Part shown: one piece after another, positions 14,916-21,835 of the stretch
Position numbering within the stretch: position 1 is the stretch's first letter
Layout: each line of letters starts with the position of its first letter
NCBI GenBank assembly: GCA_036379355.1
Contig: DASVGV010000149.1
Coordinates: forward strand, 1 to 28,402
DNA: 28,402 nucleotides
Reading direction: 5' to 3'
Origin: CAJCIY01 sp036379355
GTDB lineage: Bacteria > Actinomycetota > Actinomycetes > Mycobacteriales > CAJCIY01
The notes under the pieces: model-generated
The model's database searches: none
What the model saw: the letters and a program-made list of their open reading frames with translations, nothing else
What the model was told of the DNA's origin: nothing
Position numbers and translations under genes: made by a program

Positions 14916-15860
14916 GTGCCGGTCGACCCCCCGATCCAGCAGCTGCTCGACATGATGGCCGCCCAGGGCACCGGCGGCATCACGGCGGGAACCCCCGCCG
15001 AGGCCCGGGCCCTCATGGCGACGATGACCACGATGCTGAACGCCGCGTTCCCGGACGGCCCGCGTGTCCCGGTGGGTGCGGTGTCGGATGCCGAGGTCGC
15101 CGGCGTTCCCGTCCGCGTCTACCGGGCGGGCGGCGGCTCGGGGCCGGTGCCCACGACGGTGATGTTCCACGGCGGCGGGTTCGTCATCGGCGACCTGGAG
15201 ACGCACGACGACCAGGCGCGCATGATCACGGACGCGACCGGTGGTGTCGTCGTCTCGGTCGACTACCGCCTGGCGCCCGAGCACCCGTTCCCGGCCGCGG
15301 TCGACGACTGCGAGGCGGTCACCCGTGCGGTGCTCGCCGACATCGCCTCGTACGGCGGCGATCCCGCCCGGGTCGGAGTGGCCGGCGACTCCGCGGGGGG
15401 CAACCTGGCGGCGGTCATCGCCCTCCGCCTGCGTGACCAGCCGGCCGCCTCACCGCTGCGCGCGCAGCTGCTGTGGTACCCGGCCGTCGACATGGTGGAC
15501 GACGACGCGTACGTGTCCCGGGCCGAGAACGCGGAGGGCTTCTTCCTCACCGCCGAGGACATGGCGTGGTTCGGCGAGCACTACCTCGGCGACCGCGACC
15601 GGACCGATCCCGCGATGTCGCCTCTGCGGGCCGGGTCCCTCGCCGGCCTGCCCGCCGCCGTCGTCGCCACGGCCGAGTTCGACCCGCTGCGCGACGAGGG
15701 CGAGGCCTACGCGGCGGCGCTGGACAAGGCCGGCTGCCAGGTCGTCGCCCACCGGTACGACGGGCTGATCCACGGCTTCGTCGGGATGGTGGTGCTGTCA
15801 CCGGCCGCGGCGGAGGCCACGGCAGAGACGCTTCGCGACTACGCCGACCTGCTCGGGTGA
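14916..15860 (+). CDS. Alpha/beta hydrolase, hormone-sensitive lipase (HSL) family
   Basis: 314-aa esterase/lipase, cytoplasmic (no signal peptide). Oxyanion motif MFHGGGFVIGD (HGGG 85-88), nucleophile VAGDSAGGNLAA (Ser159), acid EFDPLRDEG, and base DGLIHGF. SVDYRLAPEHPFPAA is typical of the HSL/family IV esterases. GTG 14916 has GAAGGAG 5 nt upstream. Its stop overlaps the start of the glycoceramidase-like gene (GTGA), so the two are probably co-expressed, which suggests work on lipid-linked substrates, for instance acyl groups of the same lipids (inference). Confidence 0.93.
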   Translation: MPVDPPIQQLLDMMAAQGTGGITAGTPAEARALMATMTTMLNAAFPDGPRVPVGAVSDAEVAGVPVRVYRAGGGSGPVPTTVMFHGGGFVIGDLETHDDQARMITDATGGVVVSVDYRLAPEHPFPAAVDDCEAVTRAVLADIASYGGDPARVGVAGDSAGGNLAAVIALRLRDQPAASPLRAQLLWYPAVDMVDDDAYVSRAENAEGFFLTAEDMAWFGEHYLGDRDRTDPAMSPLRAGSLAGLPAAVVATAEFDPLRDEGEAYAAALDKAGCQVVAHRYDGLIHGFVGMVVLSPAAAEATAETLRDYADLLG

Positions 15861-17350
15861 CGCGCCGGCGCCGCGTCGCGGCCGCCGGGGCGGCCGCCCT
15901 TCTCGCCGCAGTGGTGGGCGCCGGCTGCGGCGGCTCGTCCGCCCCGCCGACCGGGCACGCGAAGCCGGACGCGCAGGCGGCGCCGGTCCTGCCCATCGGC
16001 CACCACGGGCGCTGGCTGACCGACGCCGACGGGCGGGTGGTCCTGCTGCACGGCATGAACTTCGTCTCGAAGGAGCCGGGCCACACCCCGGCCGCCGACG
16101 GGTTCGGAGAAGATGACGCGGACTGGCTGGTACGCAACGGTTTCGATGCCGTGCGACTCGGCACGACCGCCGCGTCGATCATGCCGGAGCCCGGCGTCGT
16201 CGACACGGCGTACGTCAAGTCCTTCGCCGACACCGTGAAGATGCTGACGTCGCACGGGTTGCTCGTTCTCGTCGACCTGCACCAGGACGGCTGGGGACCG
16301 ACCCTCGGAAGCGACGGCTTCCCCGGCTGGATGACCGTGACCCACGGGGCCACGGACACCAAGACCTCGTTTCCGCTCTACTACGTCACGAACCCCGCCA
16401 TCCAGGCGGCGTTCCAGAGCTTCTGGGACAACGACCGGGGACCCGACGGCGTGCCGCTCCAGACGGACGCGGCCAAGATCTGGACCGCGCTGTCGGCCAG
16501 CGTCGCGAAGGATCCCGGCGTCCTGGGCTACGACCTGATCAACGAGCCCTGGCCGGGAACGACGTGGCAGGCCTGCCTGCAGGCCGGCGGATGCGCGGCC
16601 CAGGACCGCGCGCTCGACGCGTACGACGGCCGGATGGCCACCGCGATTCGAGCCCAGGACCCGACCCACCTGCTGTTCCCGGAGCCGTACACGACGTTCA
16701 ACTTCGGGACCGACCCCACCCACATCGGGCTCGCCGCGAACGACCCGAACAGCGGCCTGAGCTGGCACCTGTACGCCACCGACCCCTCGAACGAGCCGAA
16801 GGCGATCGACTACGCGAAGCAGTGGTCCGCCCGGACCGGCGGCGCGCTGCTCACCTCCGAGTTCGGGGCGGTGACCGACGTGCCGTCGATCGACCGCATG
16901 GTCGACGAGCTGGACGGGGCGCTGATGCCGTGGATCTGGTGGGCCTACAACGAGGAGGTGCTCACCGACCCGCACGAGGCGCCGACCGATGCCGACCTGG
17001 CGCAGCCGGCCGCGGTGGCGGCGCTGGTACGGGCGCATCCCGTGGCGGTCGCCGGGGTGCCCACGGCACTGCACGACGACACCACGAGCGGGACCCTGAC
17101 CTTCAGCTACGACACGACCCGCGCCGGCGGCGGCACGTTCCCGTGCGGCACGGTCACGTCCCTGCAGGTGCCGCGGCGCAGCTACCCGAACGGCTACCAC
17201 GTCACCGTCACCGGTGGCAGTGTCACCTCGCCTGCCGGCGGCCAGGACCTCACGGTCGTGGCCGCTCCGGGGGCGCGCTCGGTGACGGTCACGGTCCTGC
17301 CGGGCGGGTCGACTGCGCCGGCCTCCCCGGCAGCCGTCTGCCGCGGCTGA
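15857..17350 (+). CDS. GH5 endoglycoceramidase-like secreted lipoprotein
   Basis: 497 aa. Basic N-terminus, hydrophobic core and VGAGC at 20-24 suggest a lipoprotein signal with Cys24 acylated, though Gly at -3 of the lipobox is not ideal. Then comes a TIM-barrel of the GH5 family close to endoglycoceramidases: HGMNFVSKEPG, NGFDAVRLG, LVLVDLHQDGWG, YDLINEPWPG (acid/base Glu230), SWHLYA and LLTSEFGAV (nucleophile Glu335). The last 100 residues form a beta-rich C-terminal domain with two Cys, as in that family. Such enzymes release the glycan from glycosphingolipids; the natural substrate here could be another glycolipid. It starts by a 4-nt overlap with the HSL esterase. Confidence 0.88.
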   Translation: MTRRRRVAAAGAAALLAAVVGAGCGGSSAPPTGHAKPDAQAAPVLPIGHHGRWLTDADGRVVLLHGMNFVSKEPGHTPAADGFGEDDADWLVRNGFDAVRLGTTAASIMPEPGVVDTAYVKSFADTVKMLTSHGLLVLVDLHQDGWGPTLGSDGFPGWMTVTHGATDTKTSFPLYYVTNPAIQAAFQSFWDNDRGPDGVPLQTDAAKIWTALSASVAKDPGVLGYDLINEPWPGTTWQACLQAGGCAAQDRALDAYDGRMATAIRAQDPTHLLFPEPYTTFNFGTDPTHIGLAANDPNSGLSWHLYATDPSNEPKAIDYAKQWSARTGGALLTSEFGAVTDVPSIDRMVDELDGALMPWIWWAYNEEVLTDPHEAPTDADLAQPAAVAALVRAHPVAVAGVPTALHDDTTSGTLTFSYDTTRAGGGTFPCGTVTSLQVPRRSYPNGYHVTVTGGSVTSPAGGQDLTVVAAPGARSVTVTVLPGGSTAPASPAAVCRG

Positions 17351-17356
17351 CCTCTC

Positions 17357-17362
17357 TAGGCT
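17357..17362 (+). promoter_or_regulatory. -10 box (TAGGCT) for a leaderless transcript
   Basis: TANNNT box 7 nt before the GTG of the EphE-like gene; there is no Shine-Dalgarno sequence. It lies in the 19-bp gap after the glycosidase gene, so the epoxide hydrolase-like gene may have its own promoter. Confidence 0.5.
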
Positions 17363-17369
17363 GGCGCGC

Positions 17370-18287
17370 GTGTCCAGCCACCGACCGGCTGCCCCGGACC
17401 CGGCCGTGGTCCTCGTACCCGGGCCCTGGACCCACCGCCAGGTCGGCGCGAACGGCTGCCGCTTCCATGTCGCCGAGCTCGGTGAGGGACCGCTCGTGCT
17501 GCTCCTGCACGGCTTCCCGGAGTTCTGGTGGTGCTGGCGCGAGCAGCTGACAGGCCTTGCGGCACAAGGATTTCGGGCGGTAGCGGTCGACCTGCGCGGT
17601 TACGGCGGCAGCGACAAACCACCGCGCGGCTACGACCTGTTCACGCTCTCCGCGGACGTCGCGGCGCTGGTCTCGGCGCTGGGCGAGCAGACCGCCACGA
17701 TCGTCGGCCACGACTGGGGCGCTGCCCTCGCCTGGGCCGCCGCCGCGCTGCACCCCCAGGTGCTGCACCGCCTGGTGGCGGTGTCGATGCCGCATCCGCT
17801 GGCGTTCCGGTCCGCCACCCGGACCGGTGGCCCGCAGCTCGTCGCGTCCCGTTACATGCTGGCGTTCCAGCTGCCGTGGCGTCCCGAACGCGTCCTCGTG
17901 GCCGACGGCGCCGCCGAGATCGGGGCGATCCTGCGGCGGTGGGGCGGTCCGGGGTTTCCGGATGCCGATGCCGAGCGGCGCTACCGCGAGCACGCGCAGA
18001 TCCCCGCCGTCGTGCACAGCGCGATGGAGTACTACCGCTGGGCGGTGCGGTCGCAGGCCCGGCCCGACGGCGCCCGGTTCGCGCGGGCGATGGCCCGTCC
18101 GGTCACGGCGCCGACGCTCCAGATCCACGGCAGCGCCGACCCGTGCACCCTGCTGGCGACGGCCCGGGGCAACGGGCGGTACGTCGCCGGTCCGTACGCC
18201 CTGGTGGAGATGCGCGGCGTCGGTCACTTCCCGCACGAGGAGTCCCCCGACGAGGTGACCGGGCACATCGCGGCGTGGGCGCGCTGA
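17370..18287 (+). CDS. Alpha/beta hydrolase, epoxide hydrolase family (EphE-like)
   Basis: 305 aa, orthologous by position to Rv3670 (EphE): it lies next to marP. Motifs: LLLHGFPEFWWCWREQL (HGxP oxyanion motif of epoxide hydrolases), AVDLRGYGGSDKP, nucleophile IVGHDWGAAL (Asp115), acid region IHGSADPCT, and base RGVGHFPHEE. An Asp nucleophile rather than Ser points to epoxide hydrolase or haloalkane dehalogenase chemistry. YYRW (about residues 223-226) may supply a cap Tyr. Cytoplasmic. It ends 3 bp from the convergent marP stop. Confidence 0.9.
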   Translation: MSSHRPAAPDPAVVLVPGPWTHRQVGANGCRFHVAELGEGPLVLLLHGFPEFWWCWREQLTGLAAQGFRAVAVDLRGYGGSDKPPRGYDLFTLSADVAALVSALGEQTATIVGHDWGAALAWAAAALHPQVLHRLVAVSMPHPLAFRSATRTGGPQLVASRYMLAFQLPWRPERVLVADGAAEIGAILRRWGGPGFPDADAERRYREHAQIPAVVHSAMEYYRWAVRSQARPDGARFARAMARPVTAPTLQIHGSADPCTLLATARGNGRYVAGPYALVEMRGVGHFPHEESPDEVTGHIAAWAR

Positions 18288-18294
18288 CCGTCAG
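18284..18294. other. 11-nt dyad joining two convergent stop codons
   Basis: CTGAC, C, GTCAG. The EphE-like TGA and the marP TGA (TCA on this strand) lie in the two arms. The central gap is too short for a good RNA hairpin, so it is a weaker version of the two stop-codon hairpins at 5957-5972 and 13835-13858. Confidence 0.3.
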
Positions 18295-19472
18295 TCACAT
18301 CCCTGCGTGGACACCTGCTGGGTCGCGCCCCGGCCGGCGGCGACGTCGGGCGCGACCTCCTGCGCGGTCAGGGCGTACCCGGTGTCGGCCGTGTCGGTCG
18401 AGGCCGCGAAGACCACCCCGTAGACGGTGCCGTCGGTCGCGAGCAGCGGCCCGCCTGAGTTGCCGGGCAGGACGACCGCGCGGATCGCGTACACGTCACG
18501 GGTGACCGTCGACGACTGGTAGATGTTCGGTCCGCGGATGTCCTGCCGGTCCCGGATCCGCGCCGCGACCGCGGTGAACCCGCCGTCTTCGGGGTAGCCG
18601 GCCACGACCGCCGATGCGCCGCGGTCCGCCGTGGGGCCGAACGTCAGCGGGTGCGCGGTGAGACCGGGGACGTCGAGGACGGCGAGGTCCCGGTTCGGGT
18701 CGTACAGCACGACCCGCGCCGGGAGGGCGGTTCCGTCGGGCAGGAACACGTCCGGCGACAGCACCCCGGCCACGACGTGGGCATTGGTCAGGACCCGTTG
18801 CGGCGCGATGACGAACCCACTGCCTTCGATCCGGCGGCTGCAGCCGGGAGCATCGCCGCGGACCTTGACGATCGAGGACTTGGTCCGGGCGACGGCGGCC
18901 GAGTTGAGCACGGCCGGGTCGGGCGGCGAGACCGGTGTCACGTTCTCGGTCGAGAGCGGCCCGACGATTGCGGGGAAGCCGGTGTTGTCCAGCAGGCGGC
19001 GGAAGGACGCGAGGTCGCTGCGGGCGAATGCCGGCATGGCTCGGTCCACCCACTCGATCACGACCGAGTGCTTGACCTCGCGCGCGAGCCCGGTGAGCGT
19101 CGAGTGCGCCACCGCCGTGGCGAGCAGCCACACGACCACCAGCAGCGCGACCACGGACAGGACGGCTCCGCCCGCGCTGTCCGCCGCCCGGAGCGGCCGC
19201 CACGTGAGCCGGCGGCGCAGCGCCGCACCGATGCCCGCGGCGATCGCCTGTCCGACTGCGGCTAGCGCGAACACGACGACGATGCCGACGACCGGCGTCG
19301 AGACGCTCGTCAGGTGGCGGGCGACCGTCGGGGCGACCCGCGTGCCGACGTAGCCACCCCCGATGACCCCGACGAACGAGAGCAGTCCGCCGACGAACCC
19401 CTGCCGAAGCCCGCTGATCGCGGCGGCGATGCTGAGGGCGACCAGGACGAGGTCGAGGAGGTCGCCGTGCAC
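18291..19472 (-). CDS. marP: Membrane-anchored periplasmic serine protease MarP (acid resistance)
   Basis: 393 aa (M. tuberculosis MarP, 397). Four N-terminal membrane segments (CvpA/colicin V production-like region, about 5-120), then a trypsin-like protease domain: TNAHVVAG (His232), DLAVLDV (Asp262), LPGNSGGPL (Ser339). Cys211 and Cys392 match the pair that forms the activating disulfide in the mycobacterial enzyme. It keeps cytoplasmic pH under acid and oxidative stress in M. tuberculosis by acting on envelope hydrolases. The start GTG 19472 gives the family length and has a TACGCT box 6 nt upstream but no Shine-Dalgarno sequence. It is downstream of the nth-Nudix pair, as in mycobacteria, but the thioredoxin-like gene usual there (Rv3673c) is missing. 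Confidence 0.95.
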   Translation of the reverse strand: MHGDLLDLVLVALSIAAAISGLRQGFVGGLLSFVGVIGGGYVGTRVAPTVARHLTSVSTPVVGIVVVFALAAVGQAIAAGIGAALRRRLTWRPLRAADSAGGAVLSVVALLVVVWLLATAVAHSTLTGLAREVKHSVVIEWVDRAMPAFARSDLASFRRLLDNTGFPAIVGPLSTENVTPVSPPDPAVLNSAAVARTKSSIVKVRGDAPGCSRRIEGSGFVIAPQRVLTNAHVVAGVLSPDVFLPDGTALPARVVLYDPNRDLAVLDVPGLTAHPLTFGPTADRGASAVVAGYPEDGGFTAVAARIRDRQDIRGPNIYQSSTVTRDVYAIRAVVLPGNSGGPLLATDGTVYGVVFAASTDTADTGYALTAQEVAPDVAAGRGATQQVSTQGCD

Positions 19473-19478
19473 GGCCTG

Positions 19479-19484
19479 AGCGTA
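19479..19484 (-). promoter_or_regulatory. -10 box (TACGCT) for a leaderless marP transcript
   Basis: TANNNT box 6 nt before the marP GTG, within the 46-bp gap after the Nudix gene; no Shine-Dalgarno sequence and no clear -35. Confidence 0.4.
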
Positions 19485-19518
19485 GGTGGCCCGGGGGCCG
19501 ACTGCCCGGATCTGCCCG

Positions 19519-20172
19519 TTACGGGCGTCCGCGCCCGGCGACCGCGTCGGGCAGGTCGACGACGCGTTCGTGGTCCCACGGACGGGCGAACCCACCGAGT
19601 TCCAGCAGCCGGTCGAGGAGCCCGGCGGTGAACCCCCAGACGAACAGGTCGGGTAGGACGAACGCCGGGGAGCGCCAGCCGCTGATCCCCGCCACCGTCG
19701 CTCGTACGGCGGGGTCGGCCAGCGTGGCGAGCGGCACCCGAGCGACGGCGGCCGTCTCGTGCGGGTCCTGCACCGCGACCGTCGACGGCTCGGCCCACCA
19801 GGCCAGCACCGGCGTCACCGCGTAGTTCGACCGCGGCACCCACAGCTCGGGCAGGCTGGCCAGGGGGACGACACCCGTCGGGTCCAGCCCGGTCTCCTCC
19901 ACCGCCTCGCGCAGCGCCGTACCGACGGGGAAGTCGTCCCCGGCGTCGCGGCCGCCGCCGGGGAACGCGACCTGGCCGGCGTGCGAGCGCAAGGACGAGG
20001 CACGCGCGGTCAGCAGGACGTCCGGACCGGCCGGCCCCTCCCCCAGCAGCATGAGTACGGCCGACGACCGGGCGCTGCCGTCGTCGGGTGGGGTCAGGCG
20101 GGTCAGGTCGAAGGCCGTGAGGTCCTCGAAGCGGTCGGCGAGCAGCGCCAACCAGACGGGCGGGGTGCTCAC
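19519..20172 (-). CDS. Nudix hydrolase, CoA pyrophosphatase type
   Basis: 217 aa. The UPF0035/NuBI signature VLLTARASSLRSHAGQVAFPGG (52-73) leads into the Nudix box GGRDAGDDFPVGTALREAVEETGLD with the metal-binding REAVEE. These enzymes split CoA and its derivatives, often oxidised ones, into phosphopantetheine and 3',5'-ADP. Rv3672c has the same place between nth and marP. GTG 20172 overlaps the nth stop (GTGA), so nth and this gene are coupled. Confidence 0.92.
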   Translation of the reverse strand: MSTPPVWLALLADRFEDLTAFDLTRLTPPDDGSARSSAVLMLLGEGPAGPDVLLTARASSLRSHAGQVAFPGGGRDAGDDFPVGTALREAVEETGLDPTGVVPLASLPELWVPRSNYAVTPVLAWWAEPSTVAVQDPHETAAVARVPLATLADPAVRATVAGISGWRSPAFVLPDLFVWGFTAGLLDRLLELGGFARPWDHERVVDLPDAVAGRGRP

Positions 20173-20876
20173 GCCGTCTTGACCAGCTTCGCGGCCGCGA
20201 CCGGGTCGGTGGGGCCCGTCCCGAAGGCGGGGCAGAGCGCCGCTACGGGGCAGGCGCCGCAGGCCGGCTTGCGGGCGTGACAGCAGCGGCGCCCGTGAAA
20301 GATCATCCGATGCGACAGCATCGTCCACTCGCTCTTCGGCACGAGCGCGCCGATGGCGTGCTCGACCTTGACCGGGTCCTCCTCGGCCGTCCAGCCGAAG
20401 CGTCGAGCCAGCCGGCCCACGTGGGTGTCCACGGTGATGCCCGGGACGCCGAACGCGTTCCCGAGGATGACGTTGGCGGTCTTGCGGCCGATCCCGGGGA
20501 GGGCGACGAGCGCCTCCAGGGTCGCGGGCAGCTCCCCGCCGTGACGGTCGACGAGCGCGGCGCCGAGCCCCAGCAGGCTGTTGGTCTTCGCGCGGAAGAA
20601 CCCGGTCGGATGCACCAGGTCCTCGAGCTCGGCCCGGTCGGCCGCCGCCCAGTCGGCCGCGGTGCGGTACTTGGCGAACAGCACGGGCGTCGTCATGTTC
20701 ACCCGCTTGTCCGTGCACTGCGCCGACAAGATCGTCGCCACCGCCAGTTCGAGCGGCGTGGTGAAGTCGAGCTCACAGTGGGCGTCGGGGTACGCGTCGG
20801 CCAGCAGTCTGTTGATCTTGCGGGCGCGGCGGGTGCGGGCGACCGCAGTCTCGTCGTCGAAGCTGCGCGCCGGCAC
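20169..20876 (-). CDS. nth: Endonuclease III (DNA glycosylase/AP lyase)
   Basis: 235 aa. Removes oxidised pyrimidines and cuts at abasic sites in base excision repair. Seen: LDFTTPLELAVATILSAQCTDKRVN, helix-hairpin-helix LPGIGRKTANVILGNAFG with the catalytic Lys, VDTHVGRLARRFGW with the catalytic Asp, and the 4Fe-4S loop Cys-x6-Cys-x2-Cys-x5-Cys (CHARKPACGACPVAALC). GTG 20876 gives the mycobacterial length and lies 8 nt after a TAGAGT box; ATG 20957 would add 27 residues. The gene upstream in the divergent direction is normally crp in mycobacteria; here it is an RsiG-like gene. Confidence 0.95.
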   Translation of the reverse strand: MPARSFDDETAVARTRRARKINRLLADAYPDAHCELDFTTPLELAVATILSAQCTDKRVNMTTPVLFAKYRTAADWAAADRAELEDLVHPTGFFRAKTNSLLGLGAALVDRHGGELPATLEALVALPGIGRKTANVILGNAFGVPGITVDTHVGRLARRFGWTAEEDPVKVEHAIGALVPKSEWTMLSHRMIFHGRRCCHARKPACGACPVAALCPAFGTGPTDPVAAAKLVKTA

Positions 20877-20884
20877 GAAGCCCG

Positions 20885-20890
20885 ACTCTA
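20885..20890 (-). promoter_or_regulatory. -10 box (TAGAGT) for a leaderless nth transcript
   Basis: TANNNT box 8 nt before GTG 20876; no Shine-Dalgarno sequence before that GTG. Its position favours the shorter nth start. Confidence 0.45.
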
Positions 20891-21031
20891 GGTGACCCGG
20901 CCCCGACGGTGCGCCGGCGGCTGCGGTTACGCCTATCAGGTCGAATCTCCCCCCCATCCGAGTGATGCCGCCTCAAGGGTCCGGGGACCGCGACGATCCC
21001 ACCCACATCGCGGTCCACGTCCCGGGCGGCG

Positions 21032-21045
21032 TGACGTTCGCGTCA
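21032..21045. promoter_or_regulatory. TGACG-N4-CGTCA dyad upstream of the RsiG-like gene
   Basis: Perfect 5-bp arms around TTCG, 30 bp before the start at 21076, in the divergent nth/RsiG-like region. Candidate operator; it does not match the mycobacterial Crp site TGTGA-N6-TCACA. Confidence 0.3.
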
Positions 21046-21075
21046 GCGTCCGACGGTCATCACCAGGAGGCACCA

Positions 21076-21672
21076 GTGCACGACGCCGACCGGCAGCGCA
21101 CCCTCGAAGCCGGCGCGGCCCTGGGGGCGGAGATCACCGCCCTCGTGGCCCGAGACAAGGAGAAGGCGGAGCGCAAGGCCGCCCAGGCGGCCGCCCGCGC
21201 CGCCCGGGCCGCCGCCCGCGCCGCCGCGCGGGCCATCCCGCCGGAGCCCGCCCCGCGGTTCCGGCACCTCTCCCTCGACGGGGTACGCGCCTACCGGCAG
21301 CTCGCCGCCCGCGAGGAGGAGCGGGTCGGCTACTGGCAGCGGGTGATCGGCAACCGCCTGGACGCGGTGCGGGAACTCGGCAGCGATGTCGACGTGGAGC
21401 ACCTGCGCCCCGGCCTGGAACGCCAGCAGCTGCCCGAAGGTCGCGAGCGGGTGATGGCCGCCGGGACGACGGACCTGCCCCCGATGCCCGACCTCGACGC
21501 CGTGTGGGTGGCCGCCGACGACCCGGACGCGGAGGCTGTGCTGGCCGCCGCCGCCGACGGCATCGCCGCGTACCGCACCGGCCTCAGCGAGCAGGTCCAG
21601 GCGGCGACGCAGGAGCTGATCGCCCGCTACCGCAGCGCTCCGAACGAGTGCCTCGTGGCGCTGCCCGCCTGA
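21076..21672 (+). CDS. RsiG/AmfC-like coiled-coil protein, putative anti-sigma factor
   Basis: 198 aa. A Lys/Ala/Arg-rich helix (27-54, low complexity) is followed by HLSLDGVRAYRQLAAREEERVGYWQ (64-88), a Pro/Asp linker, and a second helix ending LIARYRSAPNECLVALP. The two-helix layout resembles RsiG (AmfC) proteins, which hold the sigma factor WhiG when c-di-GMP is bound through ExxxSxxRxxxQxxxD. Here the same spacing reads Glu81, Gly85, Gln88, Gly92, Asp96, so the three central residues are changed; the second helix has Glu172, Ala176, Gln179, Ala183, Ser187 at the same spacing. c-di-GMP binding is therefore doubtful. GTG 21076 has an excellent AGGAGG 5 nt upstream. The family call is from pattern only. 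Confidence 0.6.
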   Translation: MHDADRQRTLEAGAALGAEITALVARDKEKAERKAAQAAARAARAAARAAARAIPPEPAPRFRHLSLDGVRAYRQLAAREEERVGYWQRVIGNRLDAVRELGSDVDVEHLRPGLERQQLPEGRERVMAAGTTDLPPMPDLDAVWVAADDPDAEAVLAAAADGIAAYRTGLSEQVQAATQELIARYRSAPNECLVALPA

Positions 21673-21711
21673 CGTCCACGCCCGTCGCGCGTGACGCGGC
21701 ATGATGCCGTC

Positions 21712-21822
21712 GTGTTCATTGCGATCGCGATCGGGTTCCCCGTCGTCCTGCTGGTGGCCGTCCTCGGCATGGAGCGGGTGGAGCGGCGGCTGGACCGGCC
21801 TCAGCGGTCCGAGCGGCACTGA
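21712..21822 (+). CDS. 36-aa single-span membrane peptide (Rv3675-like position)
   Basis: GTG start; residues 2-18 (FIAIAIGFPVVLLVAVL) form one membrane helix, followed by a charged tail ERVERRLDRPQRSERH, so the C-terminus is probably cytoplasmic. A small membrane protein gene (Rv3675) lies between nth and crp in M. tuberculosis, so position supports a real gene, though that protein is longer. A CATGAT box at 21700-21705 lies 6 nt before the start and there is no Shine-Dalgarno sequence. Overlapping longer frames on the same strand are out of phase and less credible. Confidence 0.6.
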   Translation: MFIAIAIGFPVVLLVAVLGMERVERRLDRPQRSERH

Positions 21823-21835
21823 CGCGGCCGGTCGC

